The notes: a model not told the origin generated them from the letters alone. Positions 53,648 through 63,544 are shown, counted from the first letter of the stretch. The stretch is DNA of 64,000 nucleotides from DASXQK01 sp963724385 (GCA_963724385.1 CAVRUJ010000001.1:2728001-2792000); one strand, 5' to 3'. A program made the numbers and translations.

Positions 53648-54589
53648 TCAGGTGAACCGGATGCGCGGGTTGAGCAGCATGTAGCCGAAGTCGCCGATGA
53701 CCTGGGTGGTGACCGTGACCAGCACGGCGAACATCGAGCCTGCCTCGATCACCGCGACATCCTTGTTGAGCGCCGCGTCGAGCATCATGCGCCCGAAGCC
53801 GGGATAGCCCACCACGGCCTCGACCACGACTACTCCGGTCACCAGGTAATTGACCTGGAGCAGGATCACGGTGAACGGGCCGATCATGGCGTTGCGGATC
53901 GCATGCTTCATGATCACGTCCCGGAAACTCAGGCCCTTCAGCACCGCGGTGCGGATATAGGGGCGGGTCATGGTCTCCACCATGGAGGCCCGCACCATGC
54001 GCACGACGTAGCCCAGATCGTAGAGCACCATCACCGACACCGGCAGGACGAGCTGGGAGGCAATGGACCAGCCGCCGCTGGCATCGAGCGGCGAAGTGCC
54101 TGGCAATAGCCCCAGCCAGATGACGAGCACGCTCTGCTGGAACACGCCGGAGGCGAATTCCGGAACCGAGGTGGTGATGATGCTGAACAGCGAGATCGTG
54201 CGGTCGAGGCGCGATCCTTCGCGCATTCCGGCGCTGACCCCCAGGAAGATCGAGGCCGGCACGATGATGAGGAAGGCGAGGGACGCGATGATGGAGGTAT
54301 TCGCCAGCCGGTCCCAGATGATGTCGTTGACCGGAACGCCCCACAGCGTCGACTTGCCAAGGTCGCCTTGGAGAATGTGGCCAAGCCAGAGGACGTAGCG
54401 CAGCAGCACCGGGCGATTGAGGCCCATCTGCTCGGTCAGCATGTTGACCTGCTCCTGGGTCGCGAAGGGCCCGAGGATCTTGCGGGTCACTTGCCCGGGG
54501 GAATACTCGTTGACGAGGAAGATGATGAGGGACACTGCCAGCATCGTCAGCAGCAGATAACCGAGCCGCTTGGCGAAAAAGTTCAGCAT
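53648..54589 (-). CDS. ABC transporter permease, DppB type
   Basis: The 313-residue protein has six membrane helices with MLNFFAKRLGYLLLTMLAVS at the N-terminus, the GDLGKSTLWG segment after helix one, and the EAA loop YIRTAVLKGLSFRDVIMKHA. It forms the channel with DppC. First gene of the leftward dppB-dppC-dppDF unit; the binding protein is encoded separately, 4 kb away. Confidence 0.93.
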   Translation of the reverse strand: MLNFFAKRLGYLLLTMLAVSLIIFLVNEYSPGQVTRKILGPFATQEQVNMLTEQMGLNRPVLLRYVLWLGHILQGDLGKSTLWGVPVNDIIWDRLANTSIIASLAFLIIVPASIFLGVSAGMREGSRLDRTISLFSIITTSVPEFASGVFQQSVLVIWLGLLPGTSPLDASGGWSIASQLVLPVSVMVLYDLGYVVRMVRASMVETMTRPYIRTAVLKGLSFRDVIMKHAIRNAMIGPFTVILLQVNYLVTGVVVVEAVVGYPGFGRMMLDAALNKDVAVIEAGSMFAVLVTVTTQVIGDFGYMLLNPRIRFT

Positions 54590-54774
54590 CCGCTCTCCCG
54601 CTCCGCACCTGCCGTCGACCCATGGGCCGCATTAGCCGGTCGCGCAGTCAACCCCCTGTGCTACGGATAGCGGCCTTCCTGGCTGCCGCCCGCGTCTTTT
54701 TCTGTTGAAACTAGGAAACACGCAATTGGCGAAGCGATCAAGCGCTTCGTGCGAACGGCGAGGGTCCGACGGGC

Positions 54775-56814
54775 CTACAGGTCCTTCATCAGCCTCGCCG
54801 CATCGTAGATCGCAGCATGGACGTTGCGGCTCATGATCGCGTCGCCGATGCGGAAAAGTTGGAACCTGCCGGCCGGATTCGTCCTGAGCTCCTGCGGCCG
54901 GCCTCCGATGAGCCGGTCATAGTCGACCTCGCCCAGGTTGCGCGACGCGGGCCGGAGCGCGTAATAGAGCTCGTCCCGGGGCAGCGTGCCCAAGTCGTAG
55001 ACGATCTGGTCGACGGAACGCTCCTCCTCGGTATTGGTGAATTCATTTCGCAAAACCGCAATAATCGCATTGCCTTCCGTATAGACGCTGGTCAGTCGCA
55101 AGTTCGGCGTCTGGATGACGTTGTGTTTGTAAAGATTGCGCAGATGCGCCACGAAGCCGGTATGGCCGATGGCTTCGCCCACCAGCCGGTCGGGCGTCAC
55201 CAGTTCGACCGATGCGCCTCGCGTCGCAAGATAGTCCGCGGCGCTCACGCCTCCTTGCAGGCCCGGCTCGTCATAGACCAGCACGTTGCTGCCGGTCTGC
55301 GTCTCGCCCGCCAGGATCTTCCAGCTCGAGACCGTCAGCTCTGCGCCCGGACAAGCCGGAGGACGCGGCGTCCCGCCGGTGGCGATCACGACGATGTCGG
55401 GCGATAGAGCCAACACGGCATCCGCGGTCGCCGTCCGATCGAGCCGAACTTCGACGCCAAGCCGCGCCAGCTCCCGCTCGAGCCAGCGGGTGATTCCGGT
55501 GAGGTTCTCCCGCCAGGCGATGGCCCGGGCGAGATTGATCTGCCCGCCCAGGCGCGATGACGCTTCGAACAGCACGACCGAATGGCCGCGCTCGGCTGCG
55601 ACCCTGGCCGCCTCCAGCCCGCCGGGCCCGCCGCCGACGACCACGACGCGCCTTGCCACCGGGGCGCGGGAGACCGTGTGAGACATGAACTGCTCACGGC
55701 CGGTCGCCGCGTTCTGGATGCAGGCGAGGCCGCCGCCCATGGCCGCATGGTCGACGCAATAGTTGGCGCCGACGCATTGGCGGATTTCGTCCGCGCGGCC
55801 TTCCTGCAACTTGCGCACCAGATGGGGATCGGCGACATGGGCCCGGGTCATCGCCACCATGTCCACGTGACCCCCTTCCACGGCGCGGGCCGCGGTGGCG
55901 ATGTCGCGGATCGCCGAGGCATGGAAGATGGGAAGGTCGGTCTCTGCCTTGACTGCGCTGGCGAGATAGAGGAACGGCGCCGGCGGAAACGACATGTCCG
56001 GCAGCATGCCCACCAGCCCGCTGAAATTGTCGCCATGGGACTGGTAGACGCTCAGATAATCGATGAGGCCGCTGTTGGCGAAGCCGGCGGCGACCTTGAG
56101 GCATTCCGTTTGGTCGAGCCCGCCTTCCAGCAGCTCATCGCCGGCGACCCGCATGCCGAGAACGAACTCGGGGCCTACCCGCTCGCGGATCGCCGTCATG
56201 ACCTCAAGGCCGAAGCGCATGCGGTTCTCCAGGCTCCCGCCGTACCGGTCCTGCCGCTGATTGGTAACCGGCGAAATGAAGCTGTCGATCAGGTGATGGG
56301 CAGCCGCGATCACTTCGCAGCCGTCGAGGCCGCCCTTCTTGCAGCGCTCGCCGGCATCGGCGAAGGCCTTCAGGATCCGGCGGAAGTCCCAGTCCTCCAT
56401 TTCCTTGGCATAGGAGCGATGGAGCGGCTCGCGCGTGGCCGAGGGGGCGACCAAGGGCAGCCAATGCCGTCCGTCCCAGGCGCCCCGCCGGCCCAGATGA
56501 GTGATCTGGCAGAAGATCGCTGCACCGTGCCGATGGACCCGATCGGCGAAGGAATGCAGGTAGGGAAGGATCCGGTCGTCGCTGATATCGATCTGGTTGA
56601 AGGGCAGGGGCGAATCCGGCGCGACCGACGACGAACCGCCGAACATGGTCAGCGCCAGGCCACCCTTGGCCTTTTCCTCGTGGTAGAGCTGATAGCGCTC
56701 CCCCGGCATGCCGTCCTCGGCGAAGCCAGGCGCATGGGCCGTGCTCATGATCCGGTTGCGGAGCTGCAAGTGCTTCAGCCGGAAAGGCTGCAGCAGCGCT
56801 TCATGGGCTTGCAT
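54775..56814 (-). CDS. DgcA-like NADH:flavin oxidoreductase (dimethylglycine-demethylase family)
   Basis: The 679-residue protein has an OYE-type FMN barrel (LQPFRLKHLQLRNRIMSTAH, DRYGGSLENRMRFGLEV), a cysteine segment and an FAD domain (VVVVGGGPGGLEAARVAAER). It resembles DgcA of glycine-betaine catabolism and related demethylases. Unlike the first flavoprotein, the FMN-linking Cys is Ala here. The Fe-S segment reads C-V-G-A-N-Y-C-x11-C, with the second ligand replaced by Ala. No DgcB partner is adjacent. It probably demethylates a dimethylated amino acid. It is convergent with nothing and lies between the permease operon and the FAD oxidoreductase. Confidence 0.82.
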   Translation of the reverse strand: MQAHEALLQPFRLKHLQLRNRIMSTAHAPGFAEDGMPGERYQLYHEEKAKGGLALTMFGGSSSVAPDSPLPFNQIDISDDRILPYLHSFADRVHRHGAAIFCQITHLGRRGAWDGRHWLPLVAPSATREPLHRSYAKEMEDWDFRRILKAFADAGERCKKGGLDGCEVIAAAHHLIDSFISPVTNQRQDRYGGSLENRMRFGLEVMTAIRERVGPEFVLGMRVAGDELLEGGLDQTECLKVAAGFANSGLIDYLSVYQSHGDNFSGLVGMLPDMSFPPAPFLYLASAVKAETDLPIFHASAIRDIATAARAVEGGHVDMVAMTRAHVADPHLVRKLQEGRADEIRQCVGANYCVDHAAMGGGLACIQNAATGREQFMSHTVSRAPVARRVVVVGGGPGGLEAARVAAERGHSVVLFEASSRLGGQINLARAIAWRENLTGITRWLERELARLGVEVRLDRTATADAVLALSPDIVVIATGGTPRPPACPGAELTVSSWKILAGETQTGSNVLVYDEPGLQGGVSAADYLATRGASVELVTPDRLVGEAIGHTGFVAHLRNLYKHNVIQTPNLRLTSVYTEGNAIIAVLRNEFTNTEEERSVDQIVYDLGTLPRDELYYALRPASRNLGEVDYDRLIGGRPQELRTNPAGRFQLFRIGDAIMSRNVHAAIYDAARLMKDL

Positions 56815-56991
56815 CGGGGTCTCTTGTGGCTAAAACGACGCGATCCGGTGCGACTCAAGAACCCGCGGCCGGCAGCGTCAAGCGGTTTCCTGGGTCGATC
56901 GGACGGACGTCCAAGCCAATGCCCCATGGAGGCGTGTTCGTTTTCCTCCAAGACTTGACCAAACCCTCCTGGTGGCGACAGTCTTTCGCCC

Positions 56992-58506
56992 ATGGAGGCT
57001 TTCGACGTTGCGGTCATCGGCGGCGGAATCATCGGCTGCAGCGCGGTCAATCATCTGGCCGCCGCCGGCTACCGCACGATCCTGCTGGAGCAAGGCGATA
57101 TCGCCGGAGCCACCTCGGGGCGCACCAGCCGCTTGCAGTACTGCGGGCTCTCCTATTTCTCCCGGTTCCGCTCGCTGCTGGACACGCTCCGGCGCCCCGG
57201 CGAGGCATGGGAGGGCGTGGAACTTGCCCGCCGAGCGATGCGCGACCGGTCCGGATTCGTGCGCCAGACGCCTGAGCGCGTGCGGCCAATCACCTTCTTC
57301 TTCCCGCTTTATCGCGACGGCTCGATCCCGCTCTGGCAAGTGCGCCTCGGGTTTTCCCTGCTTGAGCGCCTCGATCCGGGCGGCATACCGCTGCAGCGCG
57401 CGCTGCTCAGCCCTGAAGAGGCTCGCCGCGAACCGGTCCTGGCGCATTTGCGCGATCCCGATCGGCTGCTTGGCGTGATGCGCTACACCGAATACCAGTT
57501 CGACTGGCCGGAGCGCATCTGCGTCGACGCGGCCCTCAATGCCGAAGACAACGGCGCCAGCATCGCCAATCACAGGGCGGTCACAAACCTCGCCCGCAGG
57601 CCCGACGGCGCCTGGTCGCTCGAAACCGCCGACCGCCGGACGGGTGCGGCCGGTTCGCTTGAAGCCAAGGCCGTGGTGAATGCCGCAGGGGTCTGGGTGG
57701 ATGATCTGGCCTCGGCCTCTGGGCTCGCTGCACCGGCGCTCAATCAAGGCGCCAAGGGGACGAACGTGATGATGCGGCTGCCGGAAGTCTTTCGCGGCCT
57801 CGGCTTCGAGACCATGACCCGGGGCGGCGAGCCGTTCTATGTCATCCCCTGGGATGATCTCCACTACTTCGGACCGCGCAACAAGGCGCATGACGGAAGC
57901 GCCGGCGGCTTTCTCGCCACCGAGGACGAGATCACCGACCTCATCGACGAGATGAACTATCAGTTCCCCGCCCTCCGCCTCCGCCGCCAGGACGTGATCT
58001 ATTGCTGGGCGGGCGTGCGCCCGCGGACGGCCCGACGGGGCCATCCTGCCGGCGGGCCGGCCGTCATGCTGCACGACCTCGGCCGGCAAGGCCTGCCGGG
58101 CTATCATGTCTACACTGGCGGGCTTCTGATGACCCATCGCAGCGCCGGCCGCGCTATCGTGGAGGGCGTGGCGAGGCACCTGGCTCCCTCCGGTCCATCG
58201 CGGGCCGTGCCCTACGGCGCGCGGCCCTTCCCGGAAGACCACAACATGCCCCAAATCTCGCAGTCCTATCCGGGGGTCAGCATCGCGGACCTGCGCTTTG
58301 CCTGCGAGCACGAGCATGTGCACAAGCTCGAAGACCTGATGTTCCGGCGCGTGCGGCTGGGCTGGAGCGAGCGGATGGGATCGGACATCGCGCATGACGT
58401 GGCCCGGGAAGTGCGGGACGTCATGGGCTGGTCGCCGGCCGAGGCCGACGGGGAAGCCGAAGGCTACGTTGCCGAACTGCAGCGGAAATACCAGCTGCGG
58501 GCTTGA
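56992..58506 (+). CDS. FAD-dependent oxidoreductase, GlpD/DAO-like
   Basis: The 504-residue flavoprotein has a Rossmann FAD motif (DVAVIGGGIIGCSAVNHLAA) and a GATSGRTSRLQYCGL loop as in glycerol-3-phosphate dehydrogenases, a central DAO domain, and a C-terminal helical domain (FACEHEHVHKLEDLMFRRVR) of the DAO_C type. Real substrates in such loci are often N-methyl amino acids. It is divergent from the DgcA-like gene, and convergent with the binding-protein gene across a strong terminator. The reaction is not certain. Confidence 0.82.
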   Translation: MEAFDVAVIGGGIIGCSAVNHLAAAGYRTILLEQGDIAGATSGRTSRLQYCGLSYFSRFRSLLDTLRRPGEAWEGVELARRAMRDRSGFVRQTPERVRPITFFFPLYRDGSIPLWQVRLGFSLLERLDPGGIPLQRALLSPEEARREPVLAHLRDPDRLLGVMRYTEYQFDWPERICVDAALNAEDNGASIANHRAVTNLARRPDGAWSLETADRRTGAAGSLEAKAVVNAAGVWVDDLASASGLAAPALNQGAKGTNVMMRLPEVFRGLGFETMTRGGEPFYVIPWDDLHYFGPRNKAHDGSAGGFLATEDEITDLIDEMNYQFPALRLRRQDVIYCWAGVRPRTARRGHPAGGPAVMLHDLGRQGLPGYHVYTGGLLMTHRSAGRAIVEGVARHLAPSGPSRAVPYGARPFPEDHNMPQISQSYPGVSIADLRFACEHEHVHKLEDLMFRRVRLGWSERMGSDIAHDVAREVRDVMGWSPAEADGEAEGYVAELQRKYQLRA

Positions 58507-58511
58507 AACAG

Positions 58512-58537
58512 AACGGGCGCCCCGAAGGGCGCCCGTT
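58512..58537. terminator. Bidirectional hairpin terminator
   Basis: AACGGGCGCCC and GGGCGCCCGTT form a perfect 11 bp stem with the tetraloop CGAA, between two convergent genes. T-residues follow on the plus strand (TTTGATCTT). Confidence 0.85.
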
Positions 58538-58561
58538 TGATCTTCCGAACCGAAGCCCGGC

Positions 58562-60238
58562 TTAGACCGACCACTGCTCGCAGAAGAAGTAGTTGGTCGG
58601 GTGCATCGTGAAGCCCCTCACCCTCTTGTTCACGCCGGTGAAGACCGCGCGCCATACGGGCTGCACGATCGGGCCTTCCTCCTGCATCAGCTCTTCGACC
58701 TGCTTCATGACCAGCTTGCGCTTGGCCACGTCCAAGGTCGCGTCGGCCTGGTCCATAAGGCTGTTGAACTTGGCGTTGTCGAAGTGGGATTCGTTCCACG
58801 GCACGCCGGTCCGATAGGCGAGGTCGAGAACCATGACGCCCAGCGGACGATGGGTCCAGGCAGTATAGGCGAAGGTTTCGATCGTCCAGTGGTCCCAATA
58901 CTGAGCGGAAGGCAGGACGTTCATCGTCACGTTGACGCCGATCTCCTTCCACATGTTGACCATCGCCTGGACGGAGATCGCTTCCCAGTCAGGGTCCTTC
59001 TTGCAGAAAATCGTGACGTCGAAACCATTGGGCACGCCGGCATCGGCCAACAGCTTCTTGGCCTCGGCGATATTCTGCTTCATGGGCGGGAGCTTGTAGT
59101 AGTCGGGATGGACGGGCGCCACATGATGGTGCTCACCCGGCGCACCCAGGCCGAGATAGGAGATTTGCAGCACTTTCCGCGAATCGACGGCAAGCCGCAT
59201 CGCCTTGCGAACCCGCGGATCCTTGAATTCGGGCTTGTCCTGCTGCATGCGGGCCACGGCCGTCTGCGCCGTCGTCACCTGGTGAATGGCTACATGCGGG
59301 ATCTTCTGCAGGGTTGCATATTGGGTCGTCGAGGCCTCGTACATTCCGTCGACCTGGCCCGACGCCAGAGCCGCGATGCCCGCCGCCGGATCGTCGCCGT
59401 TGTCGATGAAGACGACCTGGTCGAGCTTGGCCGGATGTGCGCCCGTGTAGTCCGTCCGGCGCTTCAGGACCGCCTTCTTGCCCAACTCGAATTCCGTCAG
59501 GCTGAAGGGGCCGGTGCCGATCGAGCCGATGCCGAACACGCCGTTGTCTTTCGGATGCAGGATCAGGGCCGGATAGTGGAACAGGCTCTCCGGCACGGCC
59601 AGCATCGCCTGCTTGCCGTTCAGCTGGATGGTGTAGTCGTCCACCTTCTGGATGGCGGTGTCGGACCAGATCTTGTTGCCCATCACGGCCTTGCCGGCGG
59701 AGTCCTTCGTGCCGGTGTCGTAGGACACCATCATGAAGGAGCTGAAGAGGCCGAGGATCGACGACCCCGTCTTCTCGTCCAACCAGCGCGAAATGTTCCA
59801 GATCACGTGGTCGGCGACGAGCTCGTCCCCGTTCGACCACTTAACGCCCTTGTTCAGCGTGAGCGTCCAGGTCTTGAGATCGTCGCTCGCCTTCCAGCTC
59901 TTGAGCAGCCACGGGTGGGTGACGTTGTTCGCGTCGGTCCGGGTCAGGTAATCGCAGACCTGGCGGACGATGTTGGAATCGTAAACCCAGGAGAAAGTCG
60001 CCGGGTTGTCGATTTTTACCACGCGCATGGAGAACGTGATCGTCCCGCCCGTCGCCGCCTCGGCCGGTGCGATCGGCTCGGGCACCCCGGCCAGCGCATA
60101 GGCCGCCGTGGCCGAGAGACCCAGCAAAGTCGATACACGCAGGAATTCGCGACGCTCCAACTTGCCTTCCTTGAGCTGGTCGACCAGCCCAGGAATCGCT
60201 ACGTGGACCTGCTCCAGGTCCTTCCGATCCAACGACAT
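58562..60238 (-). CDS. Dpp-type ABC transporter substrate-binding protein
   Basis: The 558-residue extracytoplasmic protein captures the cargo of the DppBCDF-type importer. It has an unusually long N-terminal leader of about 55 residues with a twin-arginine-like motif (RREFLRVSTLLGLSATAAYA), suggesting export folded by Tat. The mature part follows SBP family 5: TWTLTLNKGVKWSNGDELVA, DYTIQLN, GTGPFSLTEF and RKAMRLAVDSRKVLQ. A GGGAGG site lies 9 nt before the ATG. In this neighbourhood the ligand is likely a methylated amine or betaine, but this cannot be read from sequence. Confidence 0.9.
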   Translation of the reverse strand: MSLDRKDLEQVHVAIPGLVDQLKEGKLERREFLRVSTLLGLSATAAYALAGVPEPIAPAEAATGGTITFSMRVVKIDNPATFSWVYDSNIVRQVCDYLTRTDANNVTHPWLLKSWKASDDLKTWTLTLNKGVKWSNGDELVADHVIWNISRWLDEKTGSSILGLFSSFMMVSYDTGTKDSAGKAVMGNKIWSDTAIQKVDDYTIQLNGKQAMLAVPESLFHYPALILHPKDNGVFGIGSIGTGPFSLTEFELGKKAVLKRRTDYTGAHPAKLDQVVFIDNGDDPAAGIAALASGQVDGMYEASTTQYATLQKIPHVAIHQVTTAQTAVARMQQDKPEFKDPRVRKAMRLAVDSRKVLQISYLGLGAPGEHHHVAPVHPDYYKLPPMKQNIAEAKKLLADAGVPNGFDVTIFCKKDPDWEAISVQAMVNMWKEIGVNVTMNVLPSAQYWDHWTIETFAYTAWTHRPLGVMVLDLAYRTGVPWNESHFDNAKFNSLMDQADATLDVAKRKLVMKQVEELMQEEGPIVQPVWRAVFTGVNKRVRGFTMHPTNYFFCEQWSV

Positions 60239-60491
60239 TGGAAAATGCCTCCCACAGCGGTTATCCAGGGCGCGCCGCGCATCCTCTCGTCTGCCGGCTG
60301 CTCATTGGCGCCGGCATGACGGTATGCGCTTCGTTCCACCCCTATATCAGCACCGAATATTATCACAGAACAAGTACAAACTCTGGCCGAGGTAGCCCAA
60401 AAGCGGTGTCTAACCGTCGAAAAGCGAAGCCCGCGGCGGCCGACCCCAAGTATGCTCGGGCAGGATCGATCTTCGAGGTGGGTAACTCGCG

Positions 60492-61088
60492 ATGGACGAC
60501 GGAGTCGAGATTCTCGAGAAGGCCGAGCTGTACAGCGGCTACGCCAAAGTCTTCCGATATCGGTTCCGCCACCGGCTCTTTGCCGGCGGATGGAGCGCGG
60601 AGATCGGGCGCGAGGTCTTCGAGCGGGGCCACGCCGTGGCCGTGCTGCCTTACGACCCGGATGCGGACGCGGTGGTGCTGATCGAGCAGTTCCGCATCGG
60701 GGCCTGGGCCGCCGGCTTCGCGCCCTGGCAGGTCGAGATCGTCGCGGGGATCGTCGAGGAGGGAGAAGCCGTCGAAGAAGTCGCGCGCCGCGAGGCCGAG
60801 GAGGAGGCCGGTGCGGCGATCGGGGCGCTCATCCCCATCTGCCGCTATCTGGTGAGCCCCGGCGTCGCTTCGGAGGCCGTCGCTCTCTTCTGCGGGCGGG
60901 TCGACAGCCGTGGCCTCGGCGGAATCCATGGGCTCGCCGAGGAGAACGAAGACATCCGGGTCGAAGTCGTGCCCTGGGCGAAGGCGCTCGCCCAACTGGA
61001 GGAAGGATCGATCACCAATGCCGTTGCGATCGTCGGCCTTCAGTGGCTGGCCCTCAACCGCGAGCGAGTGCGCCAGGCGTGGAGCTAG
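60492..61088 (+). CDS. nudF: NUDIX hydrolase, ADP-ribose pyrophosphatase type
   Basis: The 198-residue protein hydrolyses nucleoside diphosphate derivatives, probably ADP-ribose. The Nudix box GIVEEGEAVEEVARREAEEEAG fits GX5EX7REUXEEXGU, and YLVSPGVASEAVALFCG matches the ADPRase branch (Pro downstream of the box). GAGGTGGG precedes the ATG at 60492. Its stop codon TAG is the second to fourth base of the left end of a MITE-like element, so the original C-terminus may have been changed by the insertion. Confidence 0.9.
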   Translation: MDDGVEILEKAELYSGYAKVFRYRFRHRLFAGGWSAEIGREVFERGHAVAVLPYDPDADAVVLIEQFRIGAWAAGFAPWQVEIVAGIVEEGEAVEEVARREAEEEAGAAIGALIPICRYLVSPGVASEAVALFCGRVDSRGLGGIHGLAEENEDIRVEVVPWAKALAQLEEGSITNAVAIVGLQWLALNRERVRQAWS

Positions 61089-61358
61089 CCCGAATTTCTC
61101 ACAGGGATTACGATGTCGTTGCTCGCGCGCGGCGGCGATCCACTAGAAAGGGGGCCGAAGGCGATGTTCACCCATCGGCGAGGCCCGCTGACGACGTGGG
61201 CGCCCCGCGCGCGGCAACCCGGAGGGCCGGGCGAATTTGCCGACAGGACGTCGTCAGCCGGCTCGCCCGATGCGCAGGCATCGGCCTTCGCCACCTTCCT
61301 AGCCTGTCGCCAAATTCGCCTCGGCGCCATCGTGATCCTTGTGAGAAACTCGGGCTAG
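61085..61358. mobile_element. MITE-like element, 274 bp, with 31 bp terminal inverted repeats
   Basis: The ends CTAGCCCGAATTTCTCACAG (61085) and, inverted, CTAGCCCGAGTTTCTCACAA (61358) match at 28 of 31 positions. A second internal inverted repeat (GGCGAATTTGCCGACAGG near 61226, its complement near 61303) makes the right half foldable. There is no transposase gene. Another end of the same family lies at 33428. The parental insertion sequence is unknown. Confidence 0.75.
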
Positions 61359-61411
61359 GGACAAGCCATTCCCGGTTTACCCGCGACGGGCCGCCCGATA
61401 GTCTCGCCGCC

Positions 61412-62413
61412 ATGGATATTCGCGACGGCTTCATCGGCAGTATCGGGAACACGCCACTGATCGAGCTGAAGGCGGCTTCGCGCGCCACCGGCTGCCGGAT
61501 TCTGGGCAAGGCCGAGTTCCTCAATCCCGGCGGGTCGGTCAAGGACCGCGCCGCGCTTGCCATCGTCCAGGATGCCGAGGCGAAAGGCCAGCTCCGGCCG
61601 GGAGGAGTCATCGTCGAGGGCACCGCCGGCAATACCGGCATCGGCCTCGCGCTGGTCGGCAATGCCAAAGGCTATCGGACGGTCATCGTCATCCCCGATA
61701 CCCAGAGCCAGGAAAAGAAGGACATGCTCCGGCTCTGCGGGGCCGATCTGCGCGAGGTGCCCGCGGTTCCCTACAAGGATCCGAAGAATTACGTCCATGT
61801 TTCGGGCCGGTTGGCCGAGGAGCTGGCCGCATCCGAGGCCAACGGCGCCGTCTGGGCCAACCAGTTCGACAACACCGCCAACCGCATGGGCCATTACCGC
61901 ACCACTGGTCCAGAGATCTTCCGTCAGACCGAAGGCAGGATCGACGGCTTCATCTGCTCGGTCGGCACCGGCGGAACACTCGCCGGCGTCGGGCTCTATC
62001 TCAAGGCTCAGGACGCCAAGATCCGGATCGGCCTTGCCGATCCCATGGGCGCCGCGCTCTACAATTTCTATAGCCGCGGCGAGCTCAAGTCCGAGGGCAG
62101 CTCCATCACCGAGGGGATCGGTCAGGGCCGCATCACCAAGAACATCGAGGGCGCTCCCGTCGACGTCGCCTACCAGATTCCGGATAGCGAGGCGCTGCCG
62201 ATCATATTCGACCTCCTGAAGCACGAGGGCCTTTGCCTCGGCGGCTCTTCCGGCATCAACGTCGCCGGCGCCATCCGCCTGGCACGGGACCTGGGACCCG
62301 GACACACGGTCGTGACCGTGCTTTGCGACAGCGGCACGCGCTATCAAAGCAAGCTGTTCAATCCCGCCTTCCTGAAATCGAAGAACCTGCCCGCGCCCGA
62401 CTGGCTCGCATGA
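61412..62413 (+). CDS. cysK: Cysteine synthase (O-acetylserine sulfhydrylase) family
   Basis: The 333-residue PLP enzyme makes cysteine from O-acetylserine and sulfide or performs a related beta-replacement. K44 in NPGGSVKDRAA is the Schiff-base lysine, EGTAGNTGIGLA binds substrate carboxylate, SVGTGGTLAGVG holds the phosphate and GGSSGINVAGA ends the active site. The ATG at 61412 agrees with the family start (IGNTPLIEL after 9 residues). Its stop overlaps the next start by 4 bp. The overlap with a methyltransferase gene is unusual and raises the chance of a secondary-metabolite role. Confidence 0.92.
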   Translation: MDIRDGFIGSIGNTPLIELKAASRATGCRILGKAEFLNPGGSVKDRAALAIVQDAEAKGQLRPGGVIVEGTAGNTGIGLALVGNAKGYRTVIVIPDTQSQEKKDMLRLCGADLREVPAVPYKDPKNYVHVSGRLAEELAASEANGAVWANQFDNTANRMGHYRTTGPEIFRQTEGRIDGFICSVGTGGTLAGVGLYLKAQDAKIRIGLADPMGAALYNFYSRGELKSEGSSITEGIGQGRITKNIEGAPVDVAYQIPDSEALPIIFDLLKHEGLCLGGSSGINVAGAIRLARDLGPGHTVVTVLCDSGTRYQSKLFNPAFLKSKNLPAPDWLA

Positions 62414-63471
62414 AGCCCGACATCGCCATGAAGGGCGGCGGGTACTATTCGCTGGCCACCGTCGGCGCGAAGCATGTGATCGACAGCGCGATCCCGATGG
62501 TGCTGGAAGCGATCGGGCGAATGCCGACCGGGCAGGGTCCCTTCGTCTTCGCCGATATGGGAACCGCGGATGGCGGCACATCGGTCGACCTCATCGCGGC
62601 CATGATCGAAGCGATCCGCCGGCGTTGGCCCGGGCGCGAGATCGCCCTCTTCCATACCGACCAGCCGCGCAACGACTTCAATGCGCTGGTGGCGACCGTT
62701 CATGGTCGGGCATTCGGCAACGGCGTTTTCCCGTTGATGTCAGCAACGTCGTTCTATCGTCAGATCCTGCCTTCGGGCAGCCTCGACCTCGGCTTCTCGG
62801 CCACGGCCATGCATTGGCTCTCGGCCAAGCCCTGCGACATCACAGACCATGTCCAGGCGGTCGGCGCGAAGGGCGAGGAGTTGGCGGCCTTCGCCAGCCA
62901 GGGCAATGCCGACTGGCAGACGATCCTGCTGGCCCGCGCGCGCGAGCTCAAGCCCGGCGGGCGCCTTGTGCTGGCCAACTTCTGCCGCGACGAGCAAGGC
63001 CGCTATCTCGGCCACACGGGCGGGGTCGACATGTTCGACAGCTTCAACCGGATCTGGCGCGAATTCCTGGCCGCGGGCGAAATCCAAGAGCGCGAGTATC
63101 GGGCCATGACCTTGCCCCAGTACTACAAAAGCCTGCCCGAGTTCACGGGGCCGCTGACCGATCCGGGCCATCCGGTGCACGCCGCCGGCCTCCGCCTCGA
63201 ACGAGCCGAGACGCGCATCGTCCCCTGCCCCTTCGCCGCCGATTTCGCCCGCCACGGCGACGCGGCCAAATTCGCCAAGGCCTATATCCCCACCTTGCGT
63301 TCCTGGACTGAAAGCACCTTCTATGCCGCACTCGATCCGGCCCGGCCCGCGGCTGCGCGCCAGGCCATCATCGATCGATACTATGCATGCTATGAGGCCG
63401 GCGTGCGAGCAAACCCAAGCGGTCATGGCATGGACTACGTACACGCCTATTTGACCATTGTCCGCATTTGA
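62410..63471 (+). CDS. SABATH-type SAM-dependent carboxyl methyltransferase
   Basis: The 353-residue protein resembles plant SABATH enzymes, which methylate carboxyl groups of small acids, and their few bacterial counterparts. MKGGGYYSLATVGAKHVID matches the SABATH N-terminus, FADMGTADGGTS is the SAM-binding motif, FHTDQPRNDFNAL follows, and LGFSATAMHWLS is the aromatic SABATH signature near the middle. AREL-KPGGRLVLANF matches the later methyltransferase strand. It overlaps cysK by 4 bp (ATGA), indicating coupled translation. The acid it methylates is unknown. Confidence 0.85.
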   Translation: MKPDIAMKGGGYYSLATVGAKHVIDSAIPMVLEAIGRMPTGQGPFVFADMGTADGGTSVDLIAAMIEAIRRRWPGREIALFHTDQPRNDFNALVATVHGRAFGNGVFPLMSATSFYRQILPSGSLDLGFSATAMHWLSAKPCDITDHVQAVGAKGEELAAFASQGNADWQTILLARARELKPGGRLVLANFCRDEQGRYLGHTGGVDMFDSFNRIWREFLAAGEIQEREYRAMTLPQYYKSLPEFTGPLTDPGHPVHAAGLRLERAETRIVPCPFAADFARHGDAAKFAKAYIPTLRSWTESTFYAALDPARPAAARQAIIDRYYACYEAGVRANPSGHGMDYVHAYLTIVRI

Positions 63472-63544
63472 CGCCGAGGCCCTCGCCTGGACCCCCGTCC
63501 GCGAGGCGGATAGCATCCCCTTCCCTTTGGCCCGAGTGACGCCC

